Assembly (NCBI RefSeq): GCF_001435375.1
Contig: NZ_AYYZ01000012.1
Coordinates: forward strand, 30,849-94,848
Length of the DNA stretch: 64,000 nt
Source: Ligilactobacillus araffinosus DSM 20653
GTDB lineage: Bacteria; Bacillota; Bacilli; Lactobacillales; Lactobacillaceae
Direction of reading: 5' to 3'
Numbering within the stretch: the stretch's first letter is position 1; each line of letters begins with the position of its first letter. Under the pieces are notes generated by a model, which did no database searches, was not told where the DNA came from, and saw only the letters and a program-made list of their open reading frames with translations. The translations under genes were made by a program, and so were the position numbers. Positions 47,687-55,785 of this stretch are shown one piece after another.

Positions 47687-48588
47687 AAAAAGATAACTCA
47701 TATGAAGAAAATGAAAGTATGACGTGGGAAAAGTTGCAATCAGAACAATTCAAAAACTATCGCCTTGTTAAACGCAGTCTGGTTTTTAATGTTCTGACGT
47801 ATGTCTTAATTTTCTTGATCGAATATGGGCTTGCAATTCAGAGTGGAGCAGAGGTCTTAAAAGCGGATGCTTTTAATAACTTATCGGGTATAATTTCGAC
47901 GTTCCTATTGATTGTTGGAATTCACATTGCGAGTGATGAAGATGAAACGCGGCTGATTGGATTTCCGGTAAGTGATCAAAATGAGTTGAGTAACCGGAAA
48001 AGAGTTCGGTTGTCACGCTTCCGCTTTGAAACGATTTTTACCCTTGTAACATCGATTTTGATGATTGGAATTGTTGGGGCTGGAATTTCAGTTATTTTGA
48101 TTCTTTTGATTTATATCATTAACTATTCAAGTGGTAAGAAGACTAACAGCACAGCGTTGTTGGCATCAGCCCAAGATAGTCTGGGTGATATTTTAACAAG
48201 TGTTGGGACTGCAGCTTCGATTTTTGCAATGTGGAAATTTGGAATTCGATGGATTGATAGTATTGCAAGCATTGTTATCGGATGTTTTATTTTATATTCA
48301 GGATTTAAGATTTTTCTTGAAAGTAGCTTAAATCTTGCTGATTATTTTAATCCACGAAAAGAAGAAAAATATAAAAAGATGATTTTAAACAATCCGCAAA
48401 TCAAGTCGGTCCCGGGATTAACGGCGCACTACAATGGAAGTTTGGTGACCGTTGAAGCCGAGGTAATAGTCAGTGGGAAGATGATCGTTAAAGAATCATT
48501 TATTCTTGCTGAACAGATTGAAGAAACCTTAAAGCAGGAGTGTGGCGTTTCGGATACAAAGATTATTTTTTATCCAAATGAAATTTAA
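47680..48588 (+). CDS. Cation diffusion facilitator (CDF) family transporter, atypical metal site
   Basis: The 302-residue protein has the six-helix CDF layout and a cytoplasmic C-terminal ferredoxin-like domain (about 215-302). In helix 2 the motif reads ADAFNNLSG: Asn66 is retained but the expected Asp at 70 is Gly. In helix 5 the site reads DSLGD (Asp166 and Asp170) rather than HxxxD. The usual GH-rich loop after helix 2 is missing. This fits a Mn- or other-divalent-cation exporter variant, or altered function. The ATG overlaps the phosphoesterase stop region. Confidence 0.8.
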   Translation: MVKKDNSYEENESMTWEKLQSEQFKNYRLVKRSLVFNVLTYVLIFLIEYGLAIQSGAEVLKADAFNNLSGIISTFLLIVGIHIASDEDETRLIGFPVSDQNELSNRKRVRLSRFRFETIFTLVTSILMIGIVGAGISVILILLIYIINYSSGKKTNSTALLASAQDSLGDILTSVGTAASIFAMWKFGIRWIDSIASIVIGCFILYSGFKIFLESSLNLADYFNPRKEEKYKKMILNNPQIKSVPGLTAHYNGSLVTVEAEVIVSGKMIVKESFILAEQIEETLKQECGVSDTKIIFYPNEI

Positions 48589-48620
48589 AAAGCGATGAGC
48601 AACTTTTGCTCATCGCTTTT
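48587..48620. terminator. Bidirectional terminator after the CDF gene
   Basis: The arms aaaagcgatgagc and gctcatcgctttt form a clear hairpin between converging genes. Confidence 0.9.
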
Positions 48621-48622
48621 TG

Positions 48623-48638
48623 TGTTTCACATGAAACA
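48623..48638. promoter_or_regulatory. parS-like site 5
   Basis: TGTTTCACATGAAACA matches the parS consensus at 15 of 16 positions (A for G at position 9). It is intergenic, beside a terminator. Confidence 0.65.
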
Positions 48639-48639
48639 A

Positions 48640-49647
48640 TTATTGTTGGCTTTCAAGTTCAATAATATACCGAATCGTCTTCCGTAATTCTTTGCGAATG
48701 TCTTCACGTTTTACGTGTAACTTTGGAAATGTATCAGCCCAATTTAAGTAACAGAATTTTTGCTGAACGTGAGCGATCATTTCCATGTGAATTCCGCTTT
48801 CACGATTTTGTTCAGCAAGATTTTGATCAAGCTCCTTGTAAGTTGGTAAACCTTCTTCAAGGGTAATTACAGGTATTTGTGTATTTGTTCCGAGTTCCTC
48901 CTTGATAATGTTGGCAAATTCTTCATAGGTCATATTAATATCACCGATGGCAAATGTTTCACGATGATGTCCGTAAAGAAGAGCGCCAACTGCAGCTTGA
49001 CCAACTTGCGTAGCCGTTACACATGCAGTGCCGCCTTTGAAGACTGGATAAACGTCGTTATCGCGAATTCGATCGACAAACATTTGCCAGAGAGGCATAC
49101 GTTCTTTCATTGTTCCGAAGATGTATGGCAAACGTAATCCGCAAACTTCTATTTTGCCTTCGCCTTCAGCAAATGCAACTTGTTCTTGAAGAAGGCGGGT
49201 GTTGATGTATGGTGAATCTTTCAATCCTGTTTCAGGGTAACGTTCAGCCATTTCAGCAAAGTATGAACCAAAGACGACAAATTTTCTCAATCCTGCTTGA
49301 CAAGCGAGACGCACCATTCGTTGGGTTGGCAAAACGTTGGCTTCATAATAGAAGCGCTTTGCCGGAATTTCAGCTTGAATTCGTTCATCCGCTCCGGCAG
49401 CATAGATGAATCCATCACAGTCGCTGAGCATCTCAATGACTTCTTGGTCATTCATTTCGTTGATATTGCCGACAAGGCATTCAACGGTATCCATGCCTTC
49501 AAGCGGATTGTCTTCTTTAATAACCGTATCTTTTTTAGGTGGAAGTGAAAGGGTTTTGACCTTAATATCATTATTTAATAATTCTTTAATTGTATGGTAT
49601 CCAAGAAACCCGGTTCCACCGAGAACAAAAACTTTATTAAATTTCAT
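48640..49647 (-). CDS. NAD-dependent epimerase/dehydratase-family (extended SDR) protein
   Basis: The 335-residue protein starts with the Rossmann loop VFVLGGTGFLGYHTIKEL, has the DGFIYAAGADER segment, and KFVVFGSYFAE in the place where the active-site Ser and Tyr region lies. It belongs to the extended SDRs, a group that includes sugar epimerases and dihydroflavonol-type reductases. The YxxxK motif is not obvious, so a classical epimerase activity is doubtful and the substrate is unknown. The ATG is at 49647. It lies 21 bases after the PgpA-like gene on the same strand, probably in an operon. Confidence 0.82.
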   Translation of the reverse strand: MKFNKVFVLGGTGFLGYHTIKELLNNDIKVKTLSLPPKKDTVIKEDNPLEGMDTVECLVGNINEMNDQEVIEMLSDCDGFIYAAGADERIQAEIPAKRFYYEANVLPTQRMVRLACQAGLRKFVVFGSYFAEMAERYPETGLKDSPYINTRLLQEQVAFAEGEGKIEVCGLRLPYIFGTMKERMPLWQMFVDRIRDNDVYPVFKGGTACVTATQVGQAAVGALLYGHHRETFAIGDINMTYEEFANIIKEELGTNTQIPVITLEEGLPTYKELDQNLAEQNRESGIHMEMIAHVQQKFCYLNWADTFPKLHVKREDIRKELRKTIRYIIELESQQ

Positions 49648-49668
49648 TGAGATCTACTCCTTCATTAA

Positions 49669-50187
49669 TCATTCCATGTCGCTTGCGCTTAAATTGTGAG
49701 CTAAATATCCCTCAGCACAGGCCTGAATTGCAGAAATGCAGTCATCGAGCATCGTTGCAATTTGACCGCCGTTTTTTTGAGCGGTATCAAGTTTTTTTGC
49801 TGCATTCGATTTATGAACATCAAGGTAGCCAAAATTTGAAACAGCAATTGAACCGTAAAGCTGAGCAATTCCGTTAATTGCAAGCATTTCATCGACCCCA
49901 AAACATGGATTATCCTCGGCAATAATTGTCTGTAACGGCTCAGGCAATTGATGCGCATTTGCAAGGTTATCAATTGCAAGAGCAACCATAATGGCATTGC
50001 GTACTTCTCGTTTGCTTAAAACTTTGCGGACTGCCATTTTAGCCTCATCGATTGTCAGTTCGTTATTAAATTGACGTTGATGTTCCCAAGCGTGAGTTGC
50101 AATTTCATTAAGTGAAATATCACGTTTATTTAGTTCAGCTTGAATATAGTTCCAAACTTCTTGATCAGGGTAGATATCATTTGTCAT
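49669..50187 (-). CDS. Phosphatidylglycerophosphatase A-like protein (YutG type)
   Basis: The 172-residue protein resembles the PgpA/YutG family. Conserved parts are AIMVALAIDNLA, GIAQLYGSIAVSNFGYLD and IATMLDDCISAIQACAEGYLAHNL, which carry the acidic DD of the family. PgpA-like enzymes dephosphorylate phosphatidylglycerol-phosphate, but membrane helices are short here, and YutG-type members are soluble or peripheral. Activity is therefore not certain. It is first in a two-gene unit with the epimerase-like gene, and its promoter faces the divergent GNAT gene. Confidence 0.75.
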   Translation of the reverse strand: MTNDIYPDQEVWNYIQAELNKRDISLNEIATHAWEHQRQFNNELTIDEAKMAVRKVLSKREVRNAIMVALAIDNLANAHQLPEPLQTIIAEDNPCFGVDEMLAINGIAQLYGSIAVSNFGYLDVHKSNAAKKLDTAQKNGGQIATMLDDCISAIQACAEGYLAHNLSASDME

Positions 50188-50371
50188 TTTTTCACTTCCC
50201 TTAACTTATTCAGATAAAATTATATTAAATAAGCGTTTCCAGAGCAATTATTTAAACTGAGAATCATATTTAATAATTTAATTATTATTTAATCAATTTT
50301 TCGTGCACATTGGTATATACATCCGGTTAAGAAAGCGTTATCATTTCTTTATAAGGAAGGAGGGACCTCAG

Positions 50372-51535
50372 ATGGAAGATTTAATTTTACAATCTTCAGA
50401 ACGTGAATTGCTTTATCAACTTTATTTGTATGCTTTTAACCGGCAGGATTTACCTGCACGAAAAGCATTCTTTATGAATCGAGTTGAACATGGAAAGGTT
50501 TTTCGAATCAAAGATGATGATCAAATTATTAGTGCTTTGTACCGATTGCCATTTGAACTTCGAATTGGGGATCAACTTTTTCAAATGGGCGGGATTGGTG
50601 ATGTGATGACCTATCCGGAATATGGCGGACATGGGTACGCAACTACTTTGTTAAAGGCGGCTTTGGAAGACATGAATGCTGATGGTTATGAGCTGTCATT
50701 TTTAGCCCCTTTTTCGCAACGTTATTACCGGCGATTAGGTTTTGAACAAGTTGAAAATTCATTTACATATGAAATTGATTCGGAGAAACTTCGACCAGTC
50801 AAGGTAAAAAATAAATATAAAATTGAACGGACTTCGTTTGCGAGTTCCGTAGATGAAATTGCTGAATATTATTGTCAGGCGGTTGCAATCCAAGACGGAA
50901 AAATCAATCGTCAGCCATGGTGGTGGCATTATCTGACTTTGAAGAATAATTGGAATGTAGCGAAGGTATATGATTCTACTAAGATGATAGGCTATGCAAT
51001 TTATGAAATTCAAAGGACGGAATTAGTTGTTTTTGAAATGAATTATCAGGATGGGGATACATACCAAACACTATTGGATTTCATTGCGGCGCATTCAAGT
51101 ATGGTTAAAAGGTTCATTTTCAAGGATTACAGTAACTTTTACCAGGGATATTATTCGTCTGAACCGGGTGAAATGAATGTGCACATTGAACCGTATATGA
51201 TGGGCAGAATCGTTAATTTTAAAAGTTTTATTACCAAATATCCGTTTGGGAATGAGTTTGGAACGGTTGCCATTAAAGTTGAAGATAATATTCTTCAATC
51301 AAATAACGGTATTTGGAAAGTAAGTAAGGATGAAATTAAACAAGTTTCCCAAGAAGACCATTGGCAAATTAAGGGAAAAATTAATAATTTGTCAGCTTTT
51401 TTCCTTGGACAATCATCTTTAAGGCAAGCGATTCAATTTCATCGAATTCAAACACAATCAATTGGTAATGACCAATTAACACGGTTTGACTCAGCGATTA
51501 AGAAGAGTATTTTAGGATTCAATGATTACTTTTAA
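50372..51535 (+). CDS. Eis-like GNAT N-acetyltransferase
   Basis: The 387-residue protein has an N-terminal GNAT domain with acetyl-CoA loop (MGGIGDVMTYPEYGGHGYATTLL) and FLAPFSQRYYRRLGFEQ. A second GNAT-like domain and an SCP2-like C-terminal part follow, as in the Eis family. Such enzymes acetylate amino groups of varied substrates, including aminoglycosides in some bacteria; no claim of resistance is made here. The ATG at 50372 follows GGAAGGAGGG; the frame opens to 50303 without a good start. It is a single gene. Confidence 0.87.
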   Translation: MEDLILQSSERELLYQLYLYAFNRQDLPARKAFFMNRVEHGKVFRIKDDDQIISALYRLPFELRIGDQLFQMGGIGDVMTYPEYGGHGYATTLLKAALEDMNADGYELSFLAPFSQRYYRRLGFEQVENSFTYEIDSEKLRPVKVKNKYKIERTSFASSVDEIAEYYCQAVAIQDGKINRQPWWWHYLTLKNNWNVAKVYDSTKMIGYAIYEIQRTELVVFEMNYQDGDTYQTLLDFIAAHSSMVKRFIFKDYSNFYQGYYSSEPGEMNVHIEPYMMGRIVNFKSFITKYPFGNEFGTVAIKVEDNILQSNNGIWKVSKDEIKQVSQEDHWQIKGKINNLSAFFLGQSSLRQAIQFHRIQTQSIGNDQLTRFDSAIKKSILGFNDYF

Positions 51536-51692
51536 TTGGAAGAGGAAGAAGCATTGAGTATTTAGTGGTAATTTAAAGAAAATTAGCTGACTTTGATTGT
51601 TAGAATAGTTATCTATTTTTTAAGACATTCGAAAAACAAATATGGCTTAAAGAATACAAAGGTGCTATTAAGTTAAATTAAAATTTAATTAT

Positions 51693-51729
51693 TAAGAGAT
51701 TGTTAAAAAACTTAGCAATCTCTTTTTTT
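51693..51729 (+). terminator. Terminator after the Eis-like gene
   Basis: The arms agagattg (51695-51702) and caatctct (51716-51723) are followed by TTTTTT. It isolates the following micro-ORF unit from read-through. Confidence 0.8.
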
Positions 51730-51754
51730 ATGGCTGTAATTTAGAATTTCAGAA

Positions 51755-51925
51755 CGATGAAATCCGTTGTGCCTCTAAGAGTTTTACGATGGGAGATAAC
51801 CTTACAAAGAAACAACGGATAGGGGACTAAGAATTCAATTAGAAATTGAGCTAAAAACTAGGGTAACTTAATATACAGTGTTAGGATAAAAGTGAAATTA
51901 AAGGAAAGTTTTAAGGAGGGATTCA
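51755..51925 (+). promoter_or_regulatory. Structured leader before the 30-residue micro-ORF
   Basis: atccgttgt (51762-51770) and acaacggat (51812-51820) are perfect 9-base arms enclosing 41 bases, with a conserved-looking GGGAGATAACC and TAAG/CTTA pairing inside. A purine-rich AGGGGACTAAG follows. Neither matches a riboswitch I recognise. The layout suggests a cis-regulatory RNA or a processed small RNA; a promoter would have to lie near 51730-51755, or the stem could be DNA-level. Confidence 0.45.
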
Positions 51926-51926
51926 A

Positions 51927-52019
51927 ATGAAAAAAGTATTAAACTTCTTCATTATGAAACATGATTTAACTTCAATTACAGCATTAATGCAAAACTTGAA
52001 GTACAATCGGAATTTATAA
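51927..52019 (+). CDS. 30-residue small protein, unknown
   Basis: The ATG at 51927 stands behind a strong ribosome site (TTAAGGAGGG, 5-6 bases away) and the TAA is at 52017-52019. The product is basic and amphipathic: it starts MKKVLNFFIMKHDLTSITAL and ends KYNRNL. It has no clear signal peptidase site, and the hydrophobic part (VLNFFIM) is short. A textbook terminator lies 38 bases downstream, and a structured leader upstream, so it forms a complete transcription unit too short for most gene callers. I do not recognise the family. It could be a small regulatory or membrane peptide. Confidence 0.6.
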   Translation: MKKVLNFFIMKHDLTSITALMQNLKYNRNL

Positions 52020-52054
52020 AGGTTGAAGGAATCAGGATATGAATTCATATAAAT

Positions 52055-52094
52055 AAGCTCACAAGATATTTAAAATCTTGTGAGCGTTTTTTAT
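52055..52094 (+). terminator. Terminator of the micro-ORF unit
   Basis: gctcacaagat (52057-52067) and atcttgtgagc (52075-52085) form an 11-bp perfect stem followed by TTTTTT. Confidence 0.92.
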
Positions 52095-52213
52095 TATTTT
52101 CAAATTAGTGTTTCTACCATTAAAATAAAACGAAAACTGGTAAGTTTCCGTTTTAACGATGTGACATCTAAAATTAAAAATTTTTGAAACTTCTAAGTAA
52201 AATCGATTGTAAT

Positions 52214-53281
52214 CTAATTAACCTTTTGAAAATCAGGAGCTTGGTTTTTAAGCGGAAAACATTTGATTTCTGTATTCTGTAATTCATGATTTAAATCAAC
52301 ACATTGAATGGTTGAATTTTCATATGACTTCCAGTAAAATTTCAGCGACTCAGCACACATTGTCGCAGTATAAATTGTTTCGTCATAATCTTGTTGATTA
52401 CCATTATTATCAACTTTAACGATTCCTAATGGCATTGCGACATTATCAAGAAGATGGAATAAATATTGAATTCCCTCTTCTTCATTTTTACCTTTAACAC
52501 CATAATATTTAAGAAATGATGCACGAATAAAGCGCGACTGAGAGGTGAAGTCACCTGGAAGTCCAAGAGCGCCAGTCCCTTTAAAAGGTTTCGTAACCTC
52601 AATCCCATCCATATTACGGTTGGGGAATTCTTCATTTCTGACATTTAAATAACCTAAAAGATTTTGTTTATGCCACCGGTAATCTGGGCTATTGGTCATT
52701 ACGCCTGCAGTATTTCGATAGATTGTCATTTGTTGGTTATCCGGTTCAATAATGACAGTTTCTCCTGAGCGGTCAGAAAAAGCCCAATGAACGGTTGGAA
52801 GAGTTCCAGCAATTGATTGGTTTATACATGTTGTCTCCTTGGTGAGCAGATTAACTACATCATCAACAGTGGCACATTGTAATAATGCATGTGTAACAAC
52901 GTAGCCAGGATTTAGCTCCTGACTATTGGGACGTGGAACATCTGGAAATGAAGCAAATCCAGCGTAAAATAATTGGCCTCCCATTAGACCTTTTTCATTG
53001 ATTCCCTCATAAAAAACGGGAGTAACTTTCATGGCAGTAGTACCGACCCCGACAGCTGCATACTTAGCCTTTACAATATTTTTTTCGCATAAATTATGGT
53101 CATACGGTGTGCCAGCAGTATAATATTTTATCTTTCGAGGAACAACAATTGTAGCTGATTCATTAATTGAATTAAAGTCGTAATTTCTTCCCCAAAGATG
53201 TTTACCGTCTGAAGTTTCCCAGGCAATACTTGAACACCCCGCATTTAATTGCTTAGCGACTTGACGAATTTTTGAATTCAT
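52214..53281 (-). CDS. Choloylglycine hydrolase / penicillin V acylase family enzyme
   Basis: This family cleaves amide bonds, in bile salts or in N-acyl substrates such as acyl-homoserine lactones or penicillin V, with a catalytic N-terminal Cys. The 355-residue precursor begins with 15 residues (MNSKIRQVAKQLNAG) before Cys16 in GCSSIAWET. Arg32 and Asp35 in GRNYDF have the same spacing from the Cys as the active-site residues of known bile-salt hydrolases. NSPDYRWHKQNL and SQSRFIRA supply further conserved residues. The propeptide must be removed to expose Cys16. It lies 55 bases after the Rgg-type regulator gene, likely one transcript. The substrate is unknown. Confidence 0.9.
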   Translation of the reverse strand: MNSKIRQVAKQLNAGCSSIAWETSDGKHLWGRNYDFNSINESATIVVPRKIKYYTAGTPYDHNLCEKNIVKAKYAAVGVGTTAMKVTPVFYEGINEKGLMGGQLFYAGFASFPDVPRPNSQELNPGYVVTHALLQCATVDDVVNLLTKETTCINQSIAGTLPTVHWAFSDRSGETVIIEPDNQQMTIYRNTAGVMTNSPDYRWHKQNLLGYLNVRNEEFPNRNMDGIEVTKPFKGTGALGLPGDFTSQSRFIRASFLKYYGVKGKNEEEGIQYLFHLLDNVAMPLGIVKVDNNGNQQDYDETIYTATMCAESLKFYWKSYENSTIQCVDLNHELQNTEIKCFPLKNQAPDFQKVN

Positions 53282-53336
53282 TTGATCAACTCCTGTCTAA
53301 TTTCAACTTTGTTATAACATAATAGGACTTAAAAAA

Positions 53337-54263
53337 CTATTGATTCAGTTTTTGATAACTTTCTTTTAATAAGCACGAAAGTTCAGTGTTACGAAAATGA
53401 TAAGTTTGGCAAACCTCCTTGATAAAGGTTAAGGCAGCTTTTAAATAACCTTTTGAATCGGTTAGCTGTAAAATTTGAATGGCTTCTTTGATATTCTGTA
53501 ATCCGATTGATTGGCTTGAAAGAAGGAATACAATTCCTGAAAATAATTTATAAAGAGTTTTTTCAAAAAGCATATCCTCATGGAGAGAGAAGTTCTCAAG
53601 TTTACTAACAACTTTAATGGCAGAAAGTAAATCTTGATGAGAAATATCAAACGCAAGAATAACGCATAAACTTCGGAAACTTTCATTGCCATAAATATGC
53701 ATTAATTCATAACTATCTAAGTTACGAATAATCCTTTTCTCCATTGCATTGACAGCAGAAGGATCAAAAATAAAAATTACACTGTTAAAAAGAGTATGTT
53801 CATAGTGAGTCCATACATCACATTTTAATAAATAATTTAAAAGGGTATTTTTAACTGTTTGATCAAATGGATCATCCTGAAGAAAATTCAGAATTAAGGT
53901 TGTAACACATTGTAAATGAAAATAAGTTTGATTGTTAGGTTCTTGCTGTGCATAAGTTGAGATTGTTGCATGAATTTCTTGTAAAAGAGAAATATTACGA
54001 GTAATTGTTGCATCTCGAATTTGCATGGCAATTTCATTAAAATAATCAGGTTTATATCCTCGTGAAATATAAAGAAATTCCTCAAAGCTAACGTGTAGAT
54101 TTTGAAGCAAAGTCAGAAAACTATTAATGGAGGGTTGCGTTTCACCGTTAATAAACCGATTATAAGAAGATTTTGTAATCGTGTTAGCCGTAATTTGTTG
54201 AATTGAAATGTGCTTGTTTTTTCGAATGTTTGAAATTGCTTTGCCAAAATTCATATGATTCAC
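53337..54263 (-). CDS. Rgg/GadR/MutR-family transcriptional regulator
   Basis: The 308-residue protein has an XRE-type helix-turn-helix (FGKAISNIRKNKHISIQQI, TKSSYNRFINGETQPSINSFLTLLQNL) and a long helical C-terminal domain of TPR-like repeats, the layout of Rgg regulators. Several Rgg proteins sense short peptides. No clear partner peptide gene is found right next to it; the 30-residue ORF at 51927 lies on the other side of the hydrolase. The ATG at 54263 follows AAGGAAGTG. It is in the same orientation as the hydrolase and may control it. Confidence 0.85.
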   Translation of the reverse strand: MNHMNFGKAISNIRKNKHISIQQITANTITKSSYNRFINGETQPSINSFLTLLQNLHVSFEEFLYISRGYKPDYFNEIAMQIRDATITRNISLLQEIHATISTYAQQEPNNQTYFHLQCVTTLILNFLQDDPFDQTVKNTLLNYLLKCDVWTHYEHTLFNSVIFIFDPSAVNAMEKRIIRNLDSYELMHIYGNESFRSLCVILAFDISHQDLLSAIKVVSKLENFSLHEDMLFEKTLYKLFSGIVFLLSSQSIGLQNIKEAIQILQLTDSKGYLKAALTFIKEVCQTYHFRNTELSCLLKESYQKLNQ

Positions 54264-54535
54264 TTCCTTAAAGATAAACTCTAATTGTAATGATATCGTT
54301 TACAAACTAAAGTTGCAAATGTGAACATTAACTCCCAATAATGGTTATTTTAGATATTTAAAGAAAATAATATAGTTATACTTAAAGGGTAAGGAATAGC
54401 AATAAAATTGATAACCGTGGGGAAAGTAAGTTAAAATGTTTCGGTACTGATAGAACGGATTATTGAATATCGGAATTTTAGGGAAGAGAGGTTCCGATTC
54501 AAAATCGTTATTCCTGAGTAAGATTTTATGGGGAT
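54264..54535. other. Gap upstream of the Rgg gene
   Basis: This AT-rich gap contains the Rgg promoter and no convincing gene. A 15-codon frame ending near the Rgg gene has a poor ribosome site. On the plus strand TATACT near 54377 leads towards the hairpin at 54536, so a small RNA is possible but not supported further. Confidence 0.35.
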
Positions 54536-54574
54536 AAAAATGGTCTGGATTTTGTAAAATCCAGACCATTTTTT
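54536..54574. terminator. Strong terminator of the DUF4767-like lipoprotein gene
   Basis: The arms aaaatggtctggatttt and aaaatccagaccatttt form a long hairpin with A and T runs on both sides. It closes the minus-strand lipoprotein transcript. Confidence 0.9.
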
Positions 54575-54581
54575 ATATTAA

Positions 54582-55715
54582 TTAACGTGTACTTTCACCA
54601 TCATACGTTGTACCTTGTTGCTGTTGTGCTAAATCTTGTGAGCGATAGTAATTGCTATCTAACCAAATGCCAGCGCCACTAGCAGCAACTAAAACTGGAA
54701 CATTCTTTCCGTTAATATTTTCAGTCATGATTTTATAATATTCACCGTCGCCAGCACTTTGATACCAACCGTAAACATTTAACCAACCGTTAATATGGTT
54801 AAAGTAAGCCCAGTTTCGTCTACTACTATCAATTGTACTTTTATTTGCTTGTTTTTCTGAATCCGTAATCTTATGAACTTCAGTAACATCATTCGGGTCT
54901 TCAGAACCAGTTAATTTATTACCACTAATTGTGATCGATGTAACTTTATCGTCGGCTTTATCGTATGTATACCATGTTCCTTGCATGTCTGCCGGGAAGT
55001 TATCCGGAGCATCTAATTGTGAACTAGAACTTTGATTGGTATTATTATTTACTTTTTGACCACTAACAGTTGGCGTCTTTCCATTGGCGATTGCCTTGAA
55101 ACCGTTGCTCAAATCTTGGTTAGCCGTTTCCTTGAAGTGTAACCCGTCATCTGGACCATTATTGGCAGATTTCGTTACATTTCCGTTAGTTTGTTGGGTA
55201 ATTAAAACAACCGGGTCACCGTGATGGAAAGTGAAGAGATAAAGGTGTTCGTCCATCGATTGAGCAGTATCACTATCACAGTAAATTGCAACTACGTTGT
55301 AATCTGCATTCCCTGTTCTGTCATTTGACCATTTCATAGAAACAGTTTGGTTATCGACTTTTAATAAAATTTGATCAAATTGTTGCGGAAATGCAATACC
55401 ATAGAAATTGGTATTATTTCCCGGGCCATAACTCTTATATTGCTGGTTCATGGTTGCACCCCATTTTTGCATGAATGAAGCCAGCTTTTGATTTTTCGAT
55501 TGATTCCACAATGACTGTCTCTGTCTCTGTTGATCATTAATTGTTGTAGTTGCGATTGTTGCTAGTGACTGATTCTTTTGGGTATTTTGATCAGTAACCT
55601 TATTAGTTTCAATTGCATTGTTTTGATGCGTTGAATGACTAACTTGTGAATTTCCGCAACCGCCAAGTAAAACAGCGGAAGTTAAAAGTGGAACAAGAAG
55701 GAATCCTTTTTTCAT
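54582..55715 (-). CDS. DUF4767-like cell-surface lipoprotein
   Basis: The 377-residue protein has a lipoprotein signal (MKKGFLLVPLL...VLLGGC, Cys at about 20) and a Gln/Asn/Ser-rich linker. A DUF4767-like domain (about 65-200) follows: LWNQSKNQKLASFMQKWG, YGPGNNTNFYGIAFP, and FHHGDPVVLIT. A second domain after a Ser/Asn-rich spacer (about 240-360) contains MQGTWYTYDK and ends in a Gln-rich tail. These lipoproteins are common in lactobacilli and have no proven role. The ATG at 55715 fits AAGGAG better than the GTG at 55724. It is a single gene. Confidence 0.85.
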   Translation of the reverse strand: MKKGFLLVPLLTSAVLLGGCGNSQVSHSTHQNNAIETNKVTDQNTQKNQSLATIATTTINDQQRQRQSLWNQSKNQKLASFMQKWGATMNQQYKSYGPGNNTNFYGIAFPQQFDQILLKVDNQTVSMKWSNDRTGNADYNVVAIYCDSDTAQSMDEHLYLFTFHHGDPVVLITQQTNGNVTKSANNGPDDGLHFKETANQDLSNGFKAIANGKTPTVSGQKVNNNTNQSSSSQLDAPDNFPADMQGTWYTYDKADDKVTSITISGNKLTGSEDPNDVTEVHKITDSEKQANKSTIDSSRRNWAYFNHINGWLNVYGWYQSAGDGEYYKIMTENINGKNVPVLVAASGAGIWLDSNYYRSQDLAQQQQGTTYDGESTR

Positions 55716-55785
55716 ATGATCCACACTCCTTAAAATTATTTACATTGTTAGTATATCAAAAATCAAAACAATCAATGCAACGGGC

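Noticed and set aside
54279..54326. 15-codon frame just upstream of the Rgg gene, considered as a signalling peptide
   Set aside because: The GGGAG site is only three bases from the start, too near to act, and the peptide lacks the usual basic then hydrophobic form.
54345..54569. 74-codon minus-strand frame upstream of the Rgg gene
   Set aside because: Its start codon lies inside the terminator hairpin at 54536-54574 and no ribosome site precedes it.
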